From Bacteroidales bacterium (GTDB lineage Bacteria; Bacteroidota; Bacteroidia; Bacteroidales; Muribaculaceae): a stretch of DNA of 42,685 bases. A model generated the notes under the pieces. The model searched no databases. It worked only from the letters and a program-made list of their open reading frames with translations, and was not told the origin of the DNA. The DNA lies in assembly GCA_014800785.1 (NCBI GenBank), contig JAAVFK010000036.1, positions 4,659 to 47,343 of the forward strand, in the 5' to 3' direction. This document shows positions 30,107 to 37,970 of the stretch, in pieces. A program made the position numbers and the translations under genes. Position 1 is the stretch's first letter. Every line of letters starts with the position of its first letter.

Positions 30107-31768
30107 ATGAATTGGTTCGAGTCTCTTTTTATTGAACATTCGGCGGTGCAGGCTGTGGCGCTACTCGGGGTCATCATCGCTATCGGCCTGGGTCTGGGCA
30201 AGCTTCGGTTCTACGGGATTTCGCTCGGTGTGACTTTCGTATTCTTCACCGGTATCCTGGCGGGACATCTCGGGTTCTCCATATCGCCAGATATGCTGAT
30301 GTATGCCCAGAATTTCGGCCTTGTGCTGTTTGTCTATGAACTCGGTCTGCAGGTCGGCCCGGGTTTCTTCAGCTCTTTCAGGTCGGGGGGCGTATCTCTC
30401 AATATGTGGGGGCTTCTGCTGGTTGTTGTCGGTACGCTGACGGCCATCGGCCTCAGTTTCGCTTTCCATATCCCGATGTCTGATATGACCGGTATCCTCT
30501 GCGGCGCTACCACCAATACTCCTGCTCTCGGCGCAGCTCAGCAGGCGCTTGAGCAGCTCGGGATGTCGGCCAGCGGTGCGGCCCTCAGCTGTGCGGTCAC
30601 CTATCCTCTCGGTGTCGTGGGTGTGATTCTGGCTATGATCATTATGGGGAAGGTCTTTGTCCGTCCCTCGGATCTGCAGTCTACTCACCACGACTCGGGC
30701 GACCACACATATGTGGCGGAATATTGCGTGACCAATCCCGGAATCTTCGGTCTCACGATCAAGGATATCCGCAAGTCAACCGGAGCCAAGTTCGTGATCT
30801 CGCGTCTATGGCGGTCGGGACGTGTGTCAATCCCCGGTCCCGATCAGATACTCAAACAGGGGGACCGTATCCTGCTCGTGACCAACGACAGCGACGTGAA
30901 CGCGCTGACGATCCTCTTCGGCGAGAAGGGTTCGGACGACTGGAACCGTTCCGATATCGACTGGGACCGCCTTGACCGCAGTCTCGTGTCGCGTAAGGTC
31001 GTGATCTCTAAGCCGTCGCTCAACGGCAAGAAGCTCGGTGCGCTGAAACTCCGCAACCACTATCACGTCAACATCTCGCGCGTCTCGCGCGCCGGAATCC
31101 GTCTGCTGGCGACTCCCGGGCTTGTGCTCCAGCTCGGCGACGTGGTGACGCTCGTCGGCGACAAGGACTCCATCGACCAGGTGGCACAACTTCTCGGCAA
31201 TTCCCGACTGAACCTCAAGGATCCCAATCTGGCCTCCATCTTTCTGGGAATTGTACTGGGACTTGTCCTCGGTTCGATCCCCATCTTCATTCCGGGGATC
31301 TCCTCCCCTATCCGCCTCGGATTGGCAGGAGGCCCGATCGTGGTGGGTATCCTCATGGGGCGCTTCGGTCCCCAGTTCCACCTCGTCACCTACACTACGC
31401 GCAGCGCGAACCTGATGCTCCGCGGAATCGGTCTTTCGCTCTACCTCGCGTGTCTCGGACTTTCGTCCGGCGCTCAGTTCCTCGACACCGTGATGCGGGC
31501 CGACGGGTTGCTCTGGATCGCCTGCGGATTCCTGATCACGGTCGTGCCTACACTGATCGTCGGCGTACTTGCCATGCGCGCCGGCCGTCTCGACTTCGGC
31601 GAGTCGTGCGGAATGATGTGTGGAGCGATGGCAAACCCGATGGCTCTGACCTACGCCGGGGAGAACACCGAAGGAGACGAGAGCGCCGTTTCATATGCCA
31701 CCGTCTACCCGCTGGCCATGTTCATGCGTGTCGTCATCGCCCAGATTCTGATCCTCCTGTTCATATAA
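30107..31768 (+). CDS. AspT/YidE/YbjL-type transporter with two TrkA-C domains
   Basis: A 553-residue inner-membrane protein. An N-terminal block of about five helices (VQAVALLGVIIAIGLGLGKL; FGLVLFVYELGLQVGPGFF; MWGLLLVVVGTLTAIGLSF) contains the family motif ATTNTPALGAAQ. Two cytoplasmic TrkA-C (RCK_C) domains follow, with VISRLWRSGRVSIPGPDQIL and NISRVSRAGIRLLATPGLVL. A second helical block repeats the first, with GMMCGAMANPMALTYA. This internal duplication around RCK_C is typical of the aspartate:alanine antiporter family. The substrate is unknown. The ATG at 30107 (MNWFESLF) is used because the earlier one at 30080 would lie inside the promoter. Confidence 0.88.
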   Translation: MNWFESLFIEHSAVQAVALLGVIIAIGLGLGKLRFYGISLGVTFVFFTGILAGHLGFSISPDMLMYAQNFGLVLFVYELGLQVGPGFFSSFRSGGVSLNMWGLLLVVVGTLTAIGLSFAFHIPMSDMTGILCGATTNTPALGAAQQALEQLGMSASGAALSCAVTYPLGVVGVILAMIIMGKVFVRPSDLQSTHHDSGDHTYVAEYCVTNPGIFGLTIKDIRKSTGAKFVISRLWRSGRVSIPGPDQILKQGDRILLVTNDSDVNALTILFGEKGSDDWNRSDIDWDRLDRSLVSRKVVISKPSLNGKKLGALKLRNHYHVNISRVSRAGIRLLATPGLVLQLGDVVTLVGDKDSIDQVAQLLGNSRLNLKDPNLASIFLGIVLGLVLGSIPIFIPGISSPIRLGLAGGPIVVGILMGRFGPQFHLVTYTTRSANLMLRGIGLSLYLACLGLSSGAQFLDTVMRADGLLWIACGFLITVVPTLIVGVLAMRAGRLDFGESCGMMCGAMANPMALTYAGENTEGDESAVSYATVYPLAMFMRVVIAQILILLFI

Positions 31769-31796
31769 GGATATTGTCCTTATATATTATAGAAAC

Positions 31797-31828
31797 AGCG
31801 CCCCGACGTCAATTCGTCGGGGCGCTGC
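31797..31828. terminator. Bidirectional terminator between convergent genes
   Basis: CAGCGCCCCGACG (31797-31809) and CGTCGGGGCGCTG (31816-31828) form a perfect 13-bp stem with a 6-nt loop. The plus strand ends CTTTATG and the minus strand TTTCTATAAT. It serves the transporter (stop 31768) and the secreted protein ending at 31851. Confidence 0.88.
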
Positions 31829-31850
31829 TTTATGTAGATCGGATCGCGGA

Positions 31851-33989
31851 TCAGCGAACCACGAGTTTCAGAGACTGCGAACCGCAGGACGCTACGTAGA
31901 GGCCGGCCGGGAGCTGAACGGTCGCGTCGGTAGCCGAAGTCTTAGCTGCGAGACGGCCGTCGAGTGCGTGAACGAGCACGGTCTTTCCGGCGGGGTTGAG
32001 GATCTCGATACCTCCTTCAACGACACGGACTGCGAAATCAGCGTTGACAACCTCAGCCACACCTGCTTCGTCAACCTTGGTCACCTCAATCGAGTTCACA
32101 CAGGCGTTGTAGATGTTGCGGGTTTCCTGACCGCCGGTCAGGTGAAGTCCGATGCGGGCGAAAGTCTCGCTGTCAACGTTGAAGTATTCGGACTCGCGGG
32201 TGTACCAATTGCGGTTGGTGATCACTTCTTTGGAAAGAACCTCCTTGTTGAAGGCGGGTGATCCCTCGACACTCTCAACCGAAGCGGACAAGTCTCCGGC
32301 GAAGACATCTTCATAAGAGCCTTCTTCAGCGTTCCATCTGCCCTGAGAACGCACCGTTACCTTCACGGTGTAATAGAACCCGGGCTCGAATCGCACGGCG
32401 GGAGTGTACATCCAGTCATCGCGCATACGGTCATCGCTGAGAGGCCACAGACACCACATATAGTCGCCGTGGTCGACAGCCCATTCCCATGAGCATCCGT
32501 CGCCGTTGGCATCGTCTATATCAAGCACCAGAGAGAGGAACGGATCGGTGAAGTCAAGGGTCATGGGAGCTTCAAAGTGCGTACCAGAGATGGCGGTGTT
32601 GCCGATCACGCTCTCGCCGCGGAGCGAGCCGAGAACCGGAGTAACCATGTAGAGCACGGGATAAACGCCGTCACGGATAACGGTTTCGGAGAATGAGTTT
32701 CCGACGAAAGCCTTTTCAACAATGAGTTCTTCAGGACCGCGCATGATCTCGTAGCTAACCTGAGAGTGGTCTACGTATCCTTCATGGACGCCGCGCTCGG
32801 GGAGTGTCCAGGTTGCCGAGGCTGTGTCGCCGTCGATTGACACGATGAGGTCAGTCACGCCCTTGGGGGTGTCCATGCCGACCCAGAGATCGATGCCGGA
32901 TGCACCTCCCGCTTCGCCGTCAGACTCTACGTTGACAATGAAATGAACGGTACCATCCTTCTCGATAGCCACAGGAGCCTGAATTTCCGCCCCCGGTTTT
33001 CCGGTGCCCTTGGTGAGCTCGACTCCGTCACCGGAGACGGTGTAGTTCACATCGCCTGTCAGTTCGTTGCCGTTCACATCAACAATGGGGAGCGTGAAGT
33101 TGATCGTACCGGTCAGAGAAGCGCCCTCGAATGAGGCCGATAGGTCGGTGACCGCCGCGGGAGCGGACGCCGAGTGAAGCGTCTGGTCAATGAAGATACC
33201 GGTCAGCAGAAAGTCATACTCGAACTGAGTGATCATGTCAGCTTTACCGGTCGCGAGATCTACACTGAAGAGTTTGGCCCCTTCTGAGTTATTGGCATAC
33301 CAATACATGATATTGGTCTTGTAATCTATAACAGCCGACTGGTCATCCTCGGGAATGAAGCCGGTGTCGCCTACCGGTTCGAGAGTGCCGTTGTATTTAT
33401 CGACACGATAGAGCCAGCCATCGCTTCCGACGCCATACATCTGACCCTTGGAGTCAACCGAAAGCGTATAGAGTCGCTTTGATAGGGGTGCGACGTAAGT
33501 CTTCTTGGCGTTGTCGCGGTTCATCGTCTTGAGAGCGAAGGTAGTAGCCGCGGGGTTATTGTAGTTGGGCTTGTCGATGCTGACACAGAAGATCGTGTTG
33601 GTCGTCGGGTCATAGGTCAGAGTCGCAGCCGAGTCATCGATCACGTTCAGATCGAGACCGCTCCAGTTGTCGATCCAGTTGTAGGTACATTCGGGGAAAT
33701 CGACAGTCTGAAGGAGCCATGCCTCCAGACCCTCCCATTCGACATAAGTGAGGATGCGGTACTTTCCATCGTCTGTATAAACGGCACCATAGTTTCCGAG
33801 CATATCACCGTCAGCGAAGAGGAGCATGGGCTCCGCGCCCGGTTCGGCCTTGACCGAATACATACCGGAGATACCTCCAAGCTCATGATATTTCATGATA
33901 CCGTAGAGTGTCGGGGCTTCAGCTGCGAAAGCCGACTGAGACACGAATGTCGCGCCGAGTGCAAGAGCAAGCAGTAGATTTTTTGCCAT
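31851..33989 (-). CDS. Secreted multidomain protein with T9SS-like C-terminal tail (paralog A)
   Basis: A 712-residue protein with a signal peptide (MAKNLLLALALGATFVSQSAFA). Residues about 25-285 form repeated beta blades (YDPTTNTIFCVS; LYTLSVDSKGQMYGVGSDGW; AVIDYKTNIMYW; LFSVDLATGKADM), suggesting a beta-propeller. Fibronectin-III-like repeats follow (AVTDLSASFEGASLTGTINF; GVTDLIVSIDGDTASATWTL), then a jelly-roll like choice-of-anchor region (SWEWAVDHGDYMWCLWPLSD, RDDWMYTPAVRFEPG). The last 60 residues (GGIEILNPAGKTVLVHALDG, ending LPAGLYVAS...LKLVVR) resemble a type IX secretion sorting domain. It is a close tandem paralog of the next gene upstream. The function is unknown; a surface or secreted binding role is inferred. 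Confidence 0.82.
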   Translation of the reverse strand: MAKNLLLALALGATFVSQSAFAAEAPTLYGIMKYHELGGISGMYSVKAEPGAEPMLLFADGDMLGNYGAVYTDDGKYRILTYVEWEGLEAWLLQTVDFPECTYNWIDNWSGLDLNVIDDSAATLTYDPTTNTIFCVSIDKPNYNNPAATTFALKTMNRDNAKKTYVAPLSKRLYTLSVDSKGQMYGVGSDGWLYRVDKYNGTLEPVGDTGFIPEDDQSAVIDYKTNIMYWYANNSEGAKLFSVDLATGKADMITQFEYDFLLTGIFIDQTLHSASAPAAVTDLSASFEGASLTGTINFTLPIVDVNGNELTGDVNYTVSGDGVELTKGTGKPGAEIQAPVAIEKDGTVHFIVNVESDGEAGGASGIDLWVGMDTPKGVTDLIVSIDGDTASATWTLPERGVHEGYVDHSQVSYEIMRGPEELIVEKAFVGNSFSETVIRDGVYPVLYMVTPVLGSLRGESVIGNTAISGTHFEAPMTLDFTDPFLSLVLDIDDANGDGCSWEWAVDHGDYMWCLWPLSDDRMRDDWMYTPAVRFEPGFYYTVKVTVRSQGRWNAEEGSYEDVFAGDLSASVESVEGSPAFNKEVLSKEVITNRNWYTRESEYFNVDSETFARIGLHLTGGQETRNIYNACVNSIEVTKVDEAGVAEVVNADFAVRVVEGGIEILNPAGKTVLVHALDGRLAAKTSATDATVQLPAGLYVASCGSQSLKLVVR

Positions 33990-34004
33990 ATAATAATTTT
34001 AAGC

Positions 34005-34061
34005 TGCCGATAAACTAAGGAGATATGATTTTTATGGAGTCATCTCCGTCGTTTATCGGCA
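34005..34061 (-). promoter_or_regulatory. Long hairpin 15 nt before the paralog A start
   Basis: TGCCGATAAAC (34005-34015) and GTTTATCGGCA (34051-34061) form a perfect 11-bp outer stem, with an inner GGAGAT/ATCTCC stem (34019-34024 and 34042-34047). On the minus strand AAAATTATT follows, so it may terminate the upstream paralog or, since it sits just before the next ATG, act as an attenuator. No TAnnTTTG box was found in this gap. Confidence 0.6.
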
Positions 34062-34076
34062 AGTGATTGATTCAGT

Positions 34077-36218
34077 TTAGCGAACTGCGAGTTTGAAAGT
34101 CTTCGTGCCGTCGGTCACGATATAAAGTCCGGCGGGGAGAGAAACGTATGCGTCTATGGCAGAGGTCTGAGCTGCGAGACGACCGTCGAGCGTAAATACT
34201 TTTACCGAAGCGCCTGCAGGATTGGAGATGCGCAGACCGCCGTCAAGGCCTATGGCGGAGAAGTCACCGCCGATAACCTCGGCCACACTGCTGTTGTCGG
34301 CTTTGGCAACCTCGATTTTGCTCACCAGGATTTTGTAGACGTTACCTTCTTCGATACCACCGGTTGAGTGGAGTCCTACCTTAACGAAGGTTTCCTTGTC
34401 GAAACGGAATGAGTCCGAAACACGGTCATACCATTTGCATTTGGTCACCTCTTCTTTGGCGAGAAGTTCATTGTGGAAGTTTTCGGTCTCGTCAGCGCTG
34501 TCGAGATAAACTGCAAGCTCGCCCGCATAAAAGTCCTCAAAATCCTCTTTCTCTACGACCCACTGACCTTCTGAACGGAGATTGACCTTGACTATGTAGT
34601 CACAATCGGGTTCCAGACGGATTGAGGGAGTATAAAGCCAGTCGTCACGCTTGCGGTCGGTACTCATAGGCCACCAGCATGCCATATAGCCTTCATCTAT
34701 GATCCACTCCCAGGTGCACAGGTCAAAGTTGGAGTCGACAGATTCGAAGCCCATGCAGAGATAGGGGTCGCTCATGTCAAGCGATACGGGAGCGTCGAAA
34801 TGATCGCCGGCGAGAATGGTGTTTCCGAGAACGCCTTCACCTTTGAGGCCCTCAACTATGGGAGTGACGAAATACATAACGGGGTAGACGCCGTCGCGAA
34901 CAACTTTCTCCGTGAAGGTCGTTCCCTCGTAGGAACTTGCCACACACACGTTTTCAGGTCCACGGTAGATCTGATAACGCACGAGCGAATGGTCAACGAA
35001 ACCGCCGTTGATTCCAAACTCAGGGAGAGTCCAGGTGACAGTAAACTCGTTACCTTCTGCGGTCACCAGCAAATCGGTGACAGCCTGCGGCGTGTCCATA
35101 CCGATCCAGCATTCATTGGAAACAGCGGGGCCATCCTCGCCGTAACAGTCAACATTAACCGTGAAGCGTGTGAGGCCGGTCTTTGGTACGGTGACAGCGG
35201 GTGTCACCTTTTCGCCGGGAGTTCCCGAACCGGTAGCAGCCACATTACCATTGACAGACACCTTATAATTGACTGTACCCGAAAGGGGATTACCGTTAAC
35301 ATCGAGCGCGGGCAGAGTAAAGTTCACTGTTCCACTCAGAGAAGCCCCCTCGAAAGTCGGAACAAGATCTTTTACTCCCTCAGGAGCTGTCGCAGCGTGT
35401 GCCGTCTGTTCGATGAAGAGGTTCGTAAACTGATAGTTATTGTCATATCGGGAAATGAACATTGCTTTACCGGTCGAAAGATCGACCGAATAGAGTTCGC
35501 CGCCGTTCGCTTCCGTGAATGCGCTCCAATACATCGTATTGGTATCGTAGTCGATAACGGCAGACTGCTCCTTGCTCGGTACCACTCCGGTAAGCCCGAC
35601 GAGGTCGAGATCGCCCGTACGTTTGTCAACGCGATAGAGACCGCCGTCGGTAGCGATTCCATATAACTGCCCTTTTGCTGAGCAGGCAAGGGCGTGTACA
35701 CGCTGAGGGAAGTCGGCAACCCAAGTCTTCCTGCCTGTCTCGCGATCCATGATCTTCAGCGAGTAGATGTTATTATCAGCTCCTTTTCGTCCGACACAAT
35801 ATATTACGTCTGTGGTGGGGTCATATGTAGTGTCACCTGAGGCATCCCGGAAGAGATCCATATCCTGGAGATCCCGGTAATTATTCTTATAATCCTCGTC
35901 GAAATTGCGGGCCGCGAAATCGAAGGTCTGCATAGACCAGTAGTACTCCTCGTAGAAGTAGAGGTAGGAAAGGACATAGAGATGGCCGTCGTCAGTGTAA
36001 GCCGCGGAGGCATTTCCCTTGAGATCGCCATTACCATACAGGAATTCGGGTTGTGCGTCCGGTTCAGCCTTGAATGTGAAGATACCGGGCCGTGCGCCGG
36101 GTTCTACATTGAGCCACACTCCGAAAAGAGTCGGGGCTTCAGCTGCCATAGCCGTGACAGCTACCTGAGACACGAAAGTCGCGCCCAGAGCTAATGAAAG
36201 CAGTAGATGTTTCGCCAT
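34077..36218 (-). CDS. Secreted multidomain protein with T9SS-like C-terminal tail (paralog B)
   Basis: A 713-residue protein whose start MAKHLLLSLALGATFVSQVA mirrors that of paralog A; the upstream ATG at 36374 would add 52 residues translated from the leader and the preceding terminator. The domain order is the same: propeller-like blades (YDPTTDVIYCVGRKGADNN; VHALACSAKGQLYGIATDGG; VIDYDTNTMYWSA), FnIII-like repeats (TFEGASLSGTVNFTLPALDV; AVTDLLVTAEGNEFTVTWTL), a choice-of-anchor region (WEWIIDEGYMACWWPMSTDR, DDWLYTPSIRLEPD), and a tail with LDGGLRISNPAGASVKVFTL ending FKLAVR. Its own promoter lies at 36284-36314. Tandem duplication with paralog A is clear; the ligand is not. Confidence 0.82.
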   Translation of the reverse strand: MAKHLLLSLALGATFVSQVAVTAMAAEAPTLFGVWLNVEPGARPGIFTFKAEPDAQPEFLYGNGDLKGNASAAYTDDGHLYVLSYLYFYEEYYWSMQTFDFAARNFDEDYKNNYRDLQDMDLFRDASGDTTYDPTTDVIYCVGRKGADNNIYSLKIMDRETGRKTWVADFPQRVHALACSAKGQLYGIATDGGLYRVDKRTGDLDLVGLTGVVPSKEQSAVIDYDTNTMYWSAFTEANGGELYSVDLSTGKAMFISRYDNNYQFTNLFIEQTAHAATAPEGVKDLVPTFEGASLSGTVNFTLPALDVNGNPLSGTVNYKVSVNGNVAATGSGTPGEKVTPAVTVPKTGLTRFTVNVDCYGEDGPAVSNECWIGMDTPQAVTDLLVTAEGNEFTVTWTLPEFGINGGFVDHSLVRYQIYRGPENVCVASSYEGTTFTEKVVRDGVYPVMYFVTPIVEGLKGEGVLGNTILAGDHFDAPVSLDMSDPYLCMGFESVDSNFDLCTWEWIIDEGYMACWWPMSTDRKRDDWLYTPSIRLEPDCDYIVKVNLRSEGQWVVEKEDFEDFYAGELAVYLDSADETENFHNELLAKEEVTKCKWYDRVSDSFRFDKETFVKVGLHSTGGIEEGNVYKILVSKIEVAKADNSSVAEVIGGDFSAIGLDGGLRISNPAGASVKVFTLDGRLAAQTSAIDAYVSLPAGLYIVTDGTKTFKLAVR

Positions 36219-36283
36219 ATATTTTATATTAGGTTTTGCTGAGTAGTACAGAATGTATGCCAAAAGTCCGTATAACTGAACTT

Positions 36284-36314
36284 CAAATATAGTTAAATAG
36301 TTGATGTCCTGAAA
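36284..36314 (-). promoter_or_regulatory. Promoter of paralog B
   Basis: TATATTTG (36291-36284, minus strand) matches the -7 box; TTTC (36314-36311) lies 19 bp upstream. The leader to the ATG at 36218 is about 60 nt. Confidence 0.6.
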
Positions 36315-36332
36315 TTGAGTATGACAAACAAA

Positions 36333-36374
36333 TTGCGGATGAAACGGACCCCTTCGGGCACGCTTCATCCGCAA
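36333..36374 (-). terminator. Terminator downstream of the DUF4465 gene
   Basis: TTGCGGATGAA (36374-36364 on the minus strand) pairs perfectly over 11 bp with TTCATCCGCAA (36343-36333) and is followed by TTTGTTTGTC. Inner C/G runs around TTCG extend the hairpin. Closer to the stop two weaker hairpins occur: CCGTAA/TTACGG (about 36441-36460) and GTCCG/CGGAC (about 36392-36413). The cobalamin-controlled transcript thus probably ends here, before paralog B. Confidence 0.78.
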
Positions 36375-36491
36375 AGTTACAAATAATTTGTCCGTTTACA
36401 AATTATCGGACGATTTTTTTTCTTTGATTCGCATTTTTTGCCGTAACCTGTCTCTTACGGTTTTACGAAATTAGCTGTTCCGGAAGCTGGC

Positions 36492-37475
36492 TCAACGCAC
36501 GACAACCTTATGAGATTTCACTCCGTCGGAAACGATATACATACCTTGCGGAACTTTCACGCTGCCGCTCTTTCCGGACAATTCAGCCACGGCCATGCCG
36601 TTCATGTTGAATACGCGTACACCATTCTCTCCGGCGTTGACGATTGTCAGCTCGCCGATTCCGGGAACGACTCTGAAGGCCGGCGCAGTTACAAGTGTTT
36701 CCGAAACCCCGGACGACACATCTTTCGGAGTGTTGAGATCATCTATGCAGACATACATCGGGGTCGTCGCGCCCCACTCATTGACTTTCGTGGTCTCCAT
36801 CGAGATCTCGAAATACTGAAGCTTCCCGGCGGCCGAGAGATCCATCCATTCCCATGTGTCAAGTGCATAATGGTCGTCGGGATCCTCAGAGCGGTAGTCG
36901 GCGAGATAATATTCGGCCGTACCTGTTACGTTGTCGTCAAAGTCATATCCGGTCACGATCACTTTCAGATAGTCTCCTTTCTCGAACGGGCCGGAATAGC
37001 CGTCACCGTTGAGAACGCAGTATCGTGTCCACGCTCCGTTGGTCACCCACATACCTTCGAGGGTGGTTCCGTCTTCGGGTCCATAGACCCATACCTGGCT
37101 CGGACCCATATAGGCGTCCACATATGCCAATCCGAATGTGGCCGAATTGTGACCGCCGCCGGGAGCACTCTGGAACTGGTCGAGGAAAGAAGTTCCGTTG
37201 TTGGCCGTCACGGACGAGTAGGCATACCATGCCCAAGTGTCGTAGTCCGACATATAGAAGTTGGGGAATTCGAAGTCTCCGCTGCGGAACGAGCCGTAGT
37301 CGTAGTCTTCGTCATCGACGTCGCCGCGCCAGTAGCTGTCCGGGGCGAGTCCGAGGTCTTCAAAAGTCGCGGGTGCCACCTTTTCGGTAGCTTCATTCGA
37401 TTCGCCGACACCCGCGGCTGACGCGCAGGGAGCCATCGCAGCCGCTCCGAGCGCACAGAGGATCAATTTCTTCAT
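36492..37475 (-). CDS. DUF4465 protein with T9SS-like tail, under cobalamin riboswitch
   Basis: A 327-residue protein with a signal peptide (MKKLILCALGAAAMAPCASA) and no lipobox Cys at the cleavage site. The DUF4465-type core (about 35-240) has ATFEDLGLAPDSYWRG, SFRSGDFEFPNFYMSDYDTW, APGGGHNSATFGLAYVDAYM and MWVTNGAWTRYCVLNGDGYS, then YLADYRSEDPDDHYALDTWE and TPMYVCIDDLN. The last 60 residues (GELTIVNAGENGVRVFNMNG, ending PQGMYIVSDGVKSHKVVVR) look like a type IX sorting domain. DUF4465 proteins are linked to corrinoid uptake loci in Bacteroidetes, and some have been reported to bind vitamin B12 at the cell surface. The riboswitch directly upstream supports that role here. No btuB or btuG neighbour is present. 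Confidence 0.83.
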   Translation of the reverse strand: MKKLILCALGAAAMAPCASAAGVGESNEATEKVAPATFEDLGLAPDSYWRGDVDDEDYDYGSFRSGDFEFPNFYMSDYDTWAWYAYSSVTANNGTSFLDQFQSAPGGGHNSATFGLAYVDAYMGPSQVWVYGPEDGTTLEGMWVTNGAWTRYCVLNGDGYSGPFEKGDYLKVIVTGYDFDDNVTGTAEYYLADYRSEDPDDHYALDTWEWMDLSAAGKLQYFEISMETTKVNEWGATTPMYVCIDDLNTPKDVSSGVSETLVTAPAFRVVPGIGELTIVNAGENGVRVFNMNGMAVAELSGKSGSVKVPQGMYIVSDGVKSHKVVVR

Positions 37476-37505
37476 CAGTTGAGAAATTAGAGGTTAATAA
37501 AATGT

Positions 37506-37794
37506 GCTGATGCAGGTCTTCTGGCTTATCATGTCTCCGGGGGCCATCATACATTCATAATATCCAACTTTACTCTTTGTCATATCCCGAAGTCTCCGAG
37601 GTTGACGTCCTATCCTTCCCGGGCGCTGAAACCCAGTGGACCGAAAGAGATTCTTTCGCGACGTTTCGGAGCAGTGTCCTATCGCTGACACTGTCATGAA
37701 TCACAGCAGCGGGTTCTGCGGCCGGTTCTCACGGCCTTCCCTAATGTCCGCCGGGCTTTATTACGACTCCTCGCAGCCGTGGCGGACTCATCGG
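37506..37794 (-). ncRNA. Cobalamin (AdoCbl) riboswitch
   Basis: On the minus strand the leader carries the conserved core TAGGGAAGGCCGTGAGAACC followed by GGCCGCAGAACCCGCTGCTG and TGA (about 37742-37702), then GTCCACTGGG (about 37641-37632), CCCGGGAAGGATAGG (about 37623-37609), and near its 3' end the B12 box TAAGCCAGAAGACCTGCA (37528-37511). These match the conserved segments of cobalamin riboswitches in order and spacing. The ATG of the DUF4465 gene lies about 30 nt beyond the B12 box, so ligand binding probably blocks translation or early transcription and represses the gene when B12 is plentiful. Most of the 37476-37970 gap is this element. Confidence 0.93.
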
Positions 37795-37799
37795 CGCGG

Positions 37800-37831
37800 C
37801 AAAATTATAAAATCCCTCCGACATTTGCAAT
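37800..37831 (-). promoter_or_regulatory. Promoter of the riboswitch-DUF4465 transcript
   Basis: TAATTTTG (37807-37800, minus strand) is a full -7 match; ATTG (37831-37828) lies 20 bp upstream. The transcript should start at about 37794, just before the riboswitch. Confidence 0.68.
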
Positions 37832-37845
37832 AAACACCCTCCGAC
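37814..37845. repeat. Direct repeat CCCTCCGAC in the riboswitch promoter
   Basis: CCCTCCGAC occurs at 37814-37822, inside the spacer between the -33 and -7 boxes, and at 37837-37845, just upstream of the -33 box. The 23-bp period is close to two helix turns, the form of a protein-binding operator. Confidence 0.5.
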
Positions 37846-37918
37846 TAATCATTTGATCAAAACCAAACACGCTCCAAGAATAGCCACATTGAAAATAAAC
37901 GGAGCCAGCCCTATCCGC

Positions 37919-37950
37919 TTTGGATTTCTCGCGGAGATTTAGTAACTTTG
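37919..37950 (+). promoter_or_regulatory. Consensus promoter of yicC
   Basis: TTTG at 37919-37922, a 20-bp spacer and TAACTTTG at 37943-37950 match both Bacteroidetes boxes exactly. The ATG follows 21 nt after the -7 box. Confidence 0.78.
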
Positions 37951-37970
37951 CAGACTATTAAATTATTCCG

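Noticed and set aside
37494-37697. Short open frame on the minus strand (67 codons) between the DUF4465 gene and yicC
   Set aside because: It lies within the cobalamin riboswitch and covers its conserved RNA segments.
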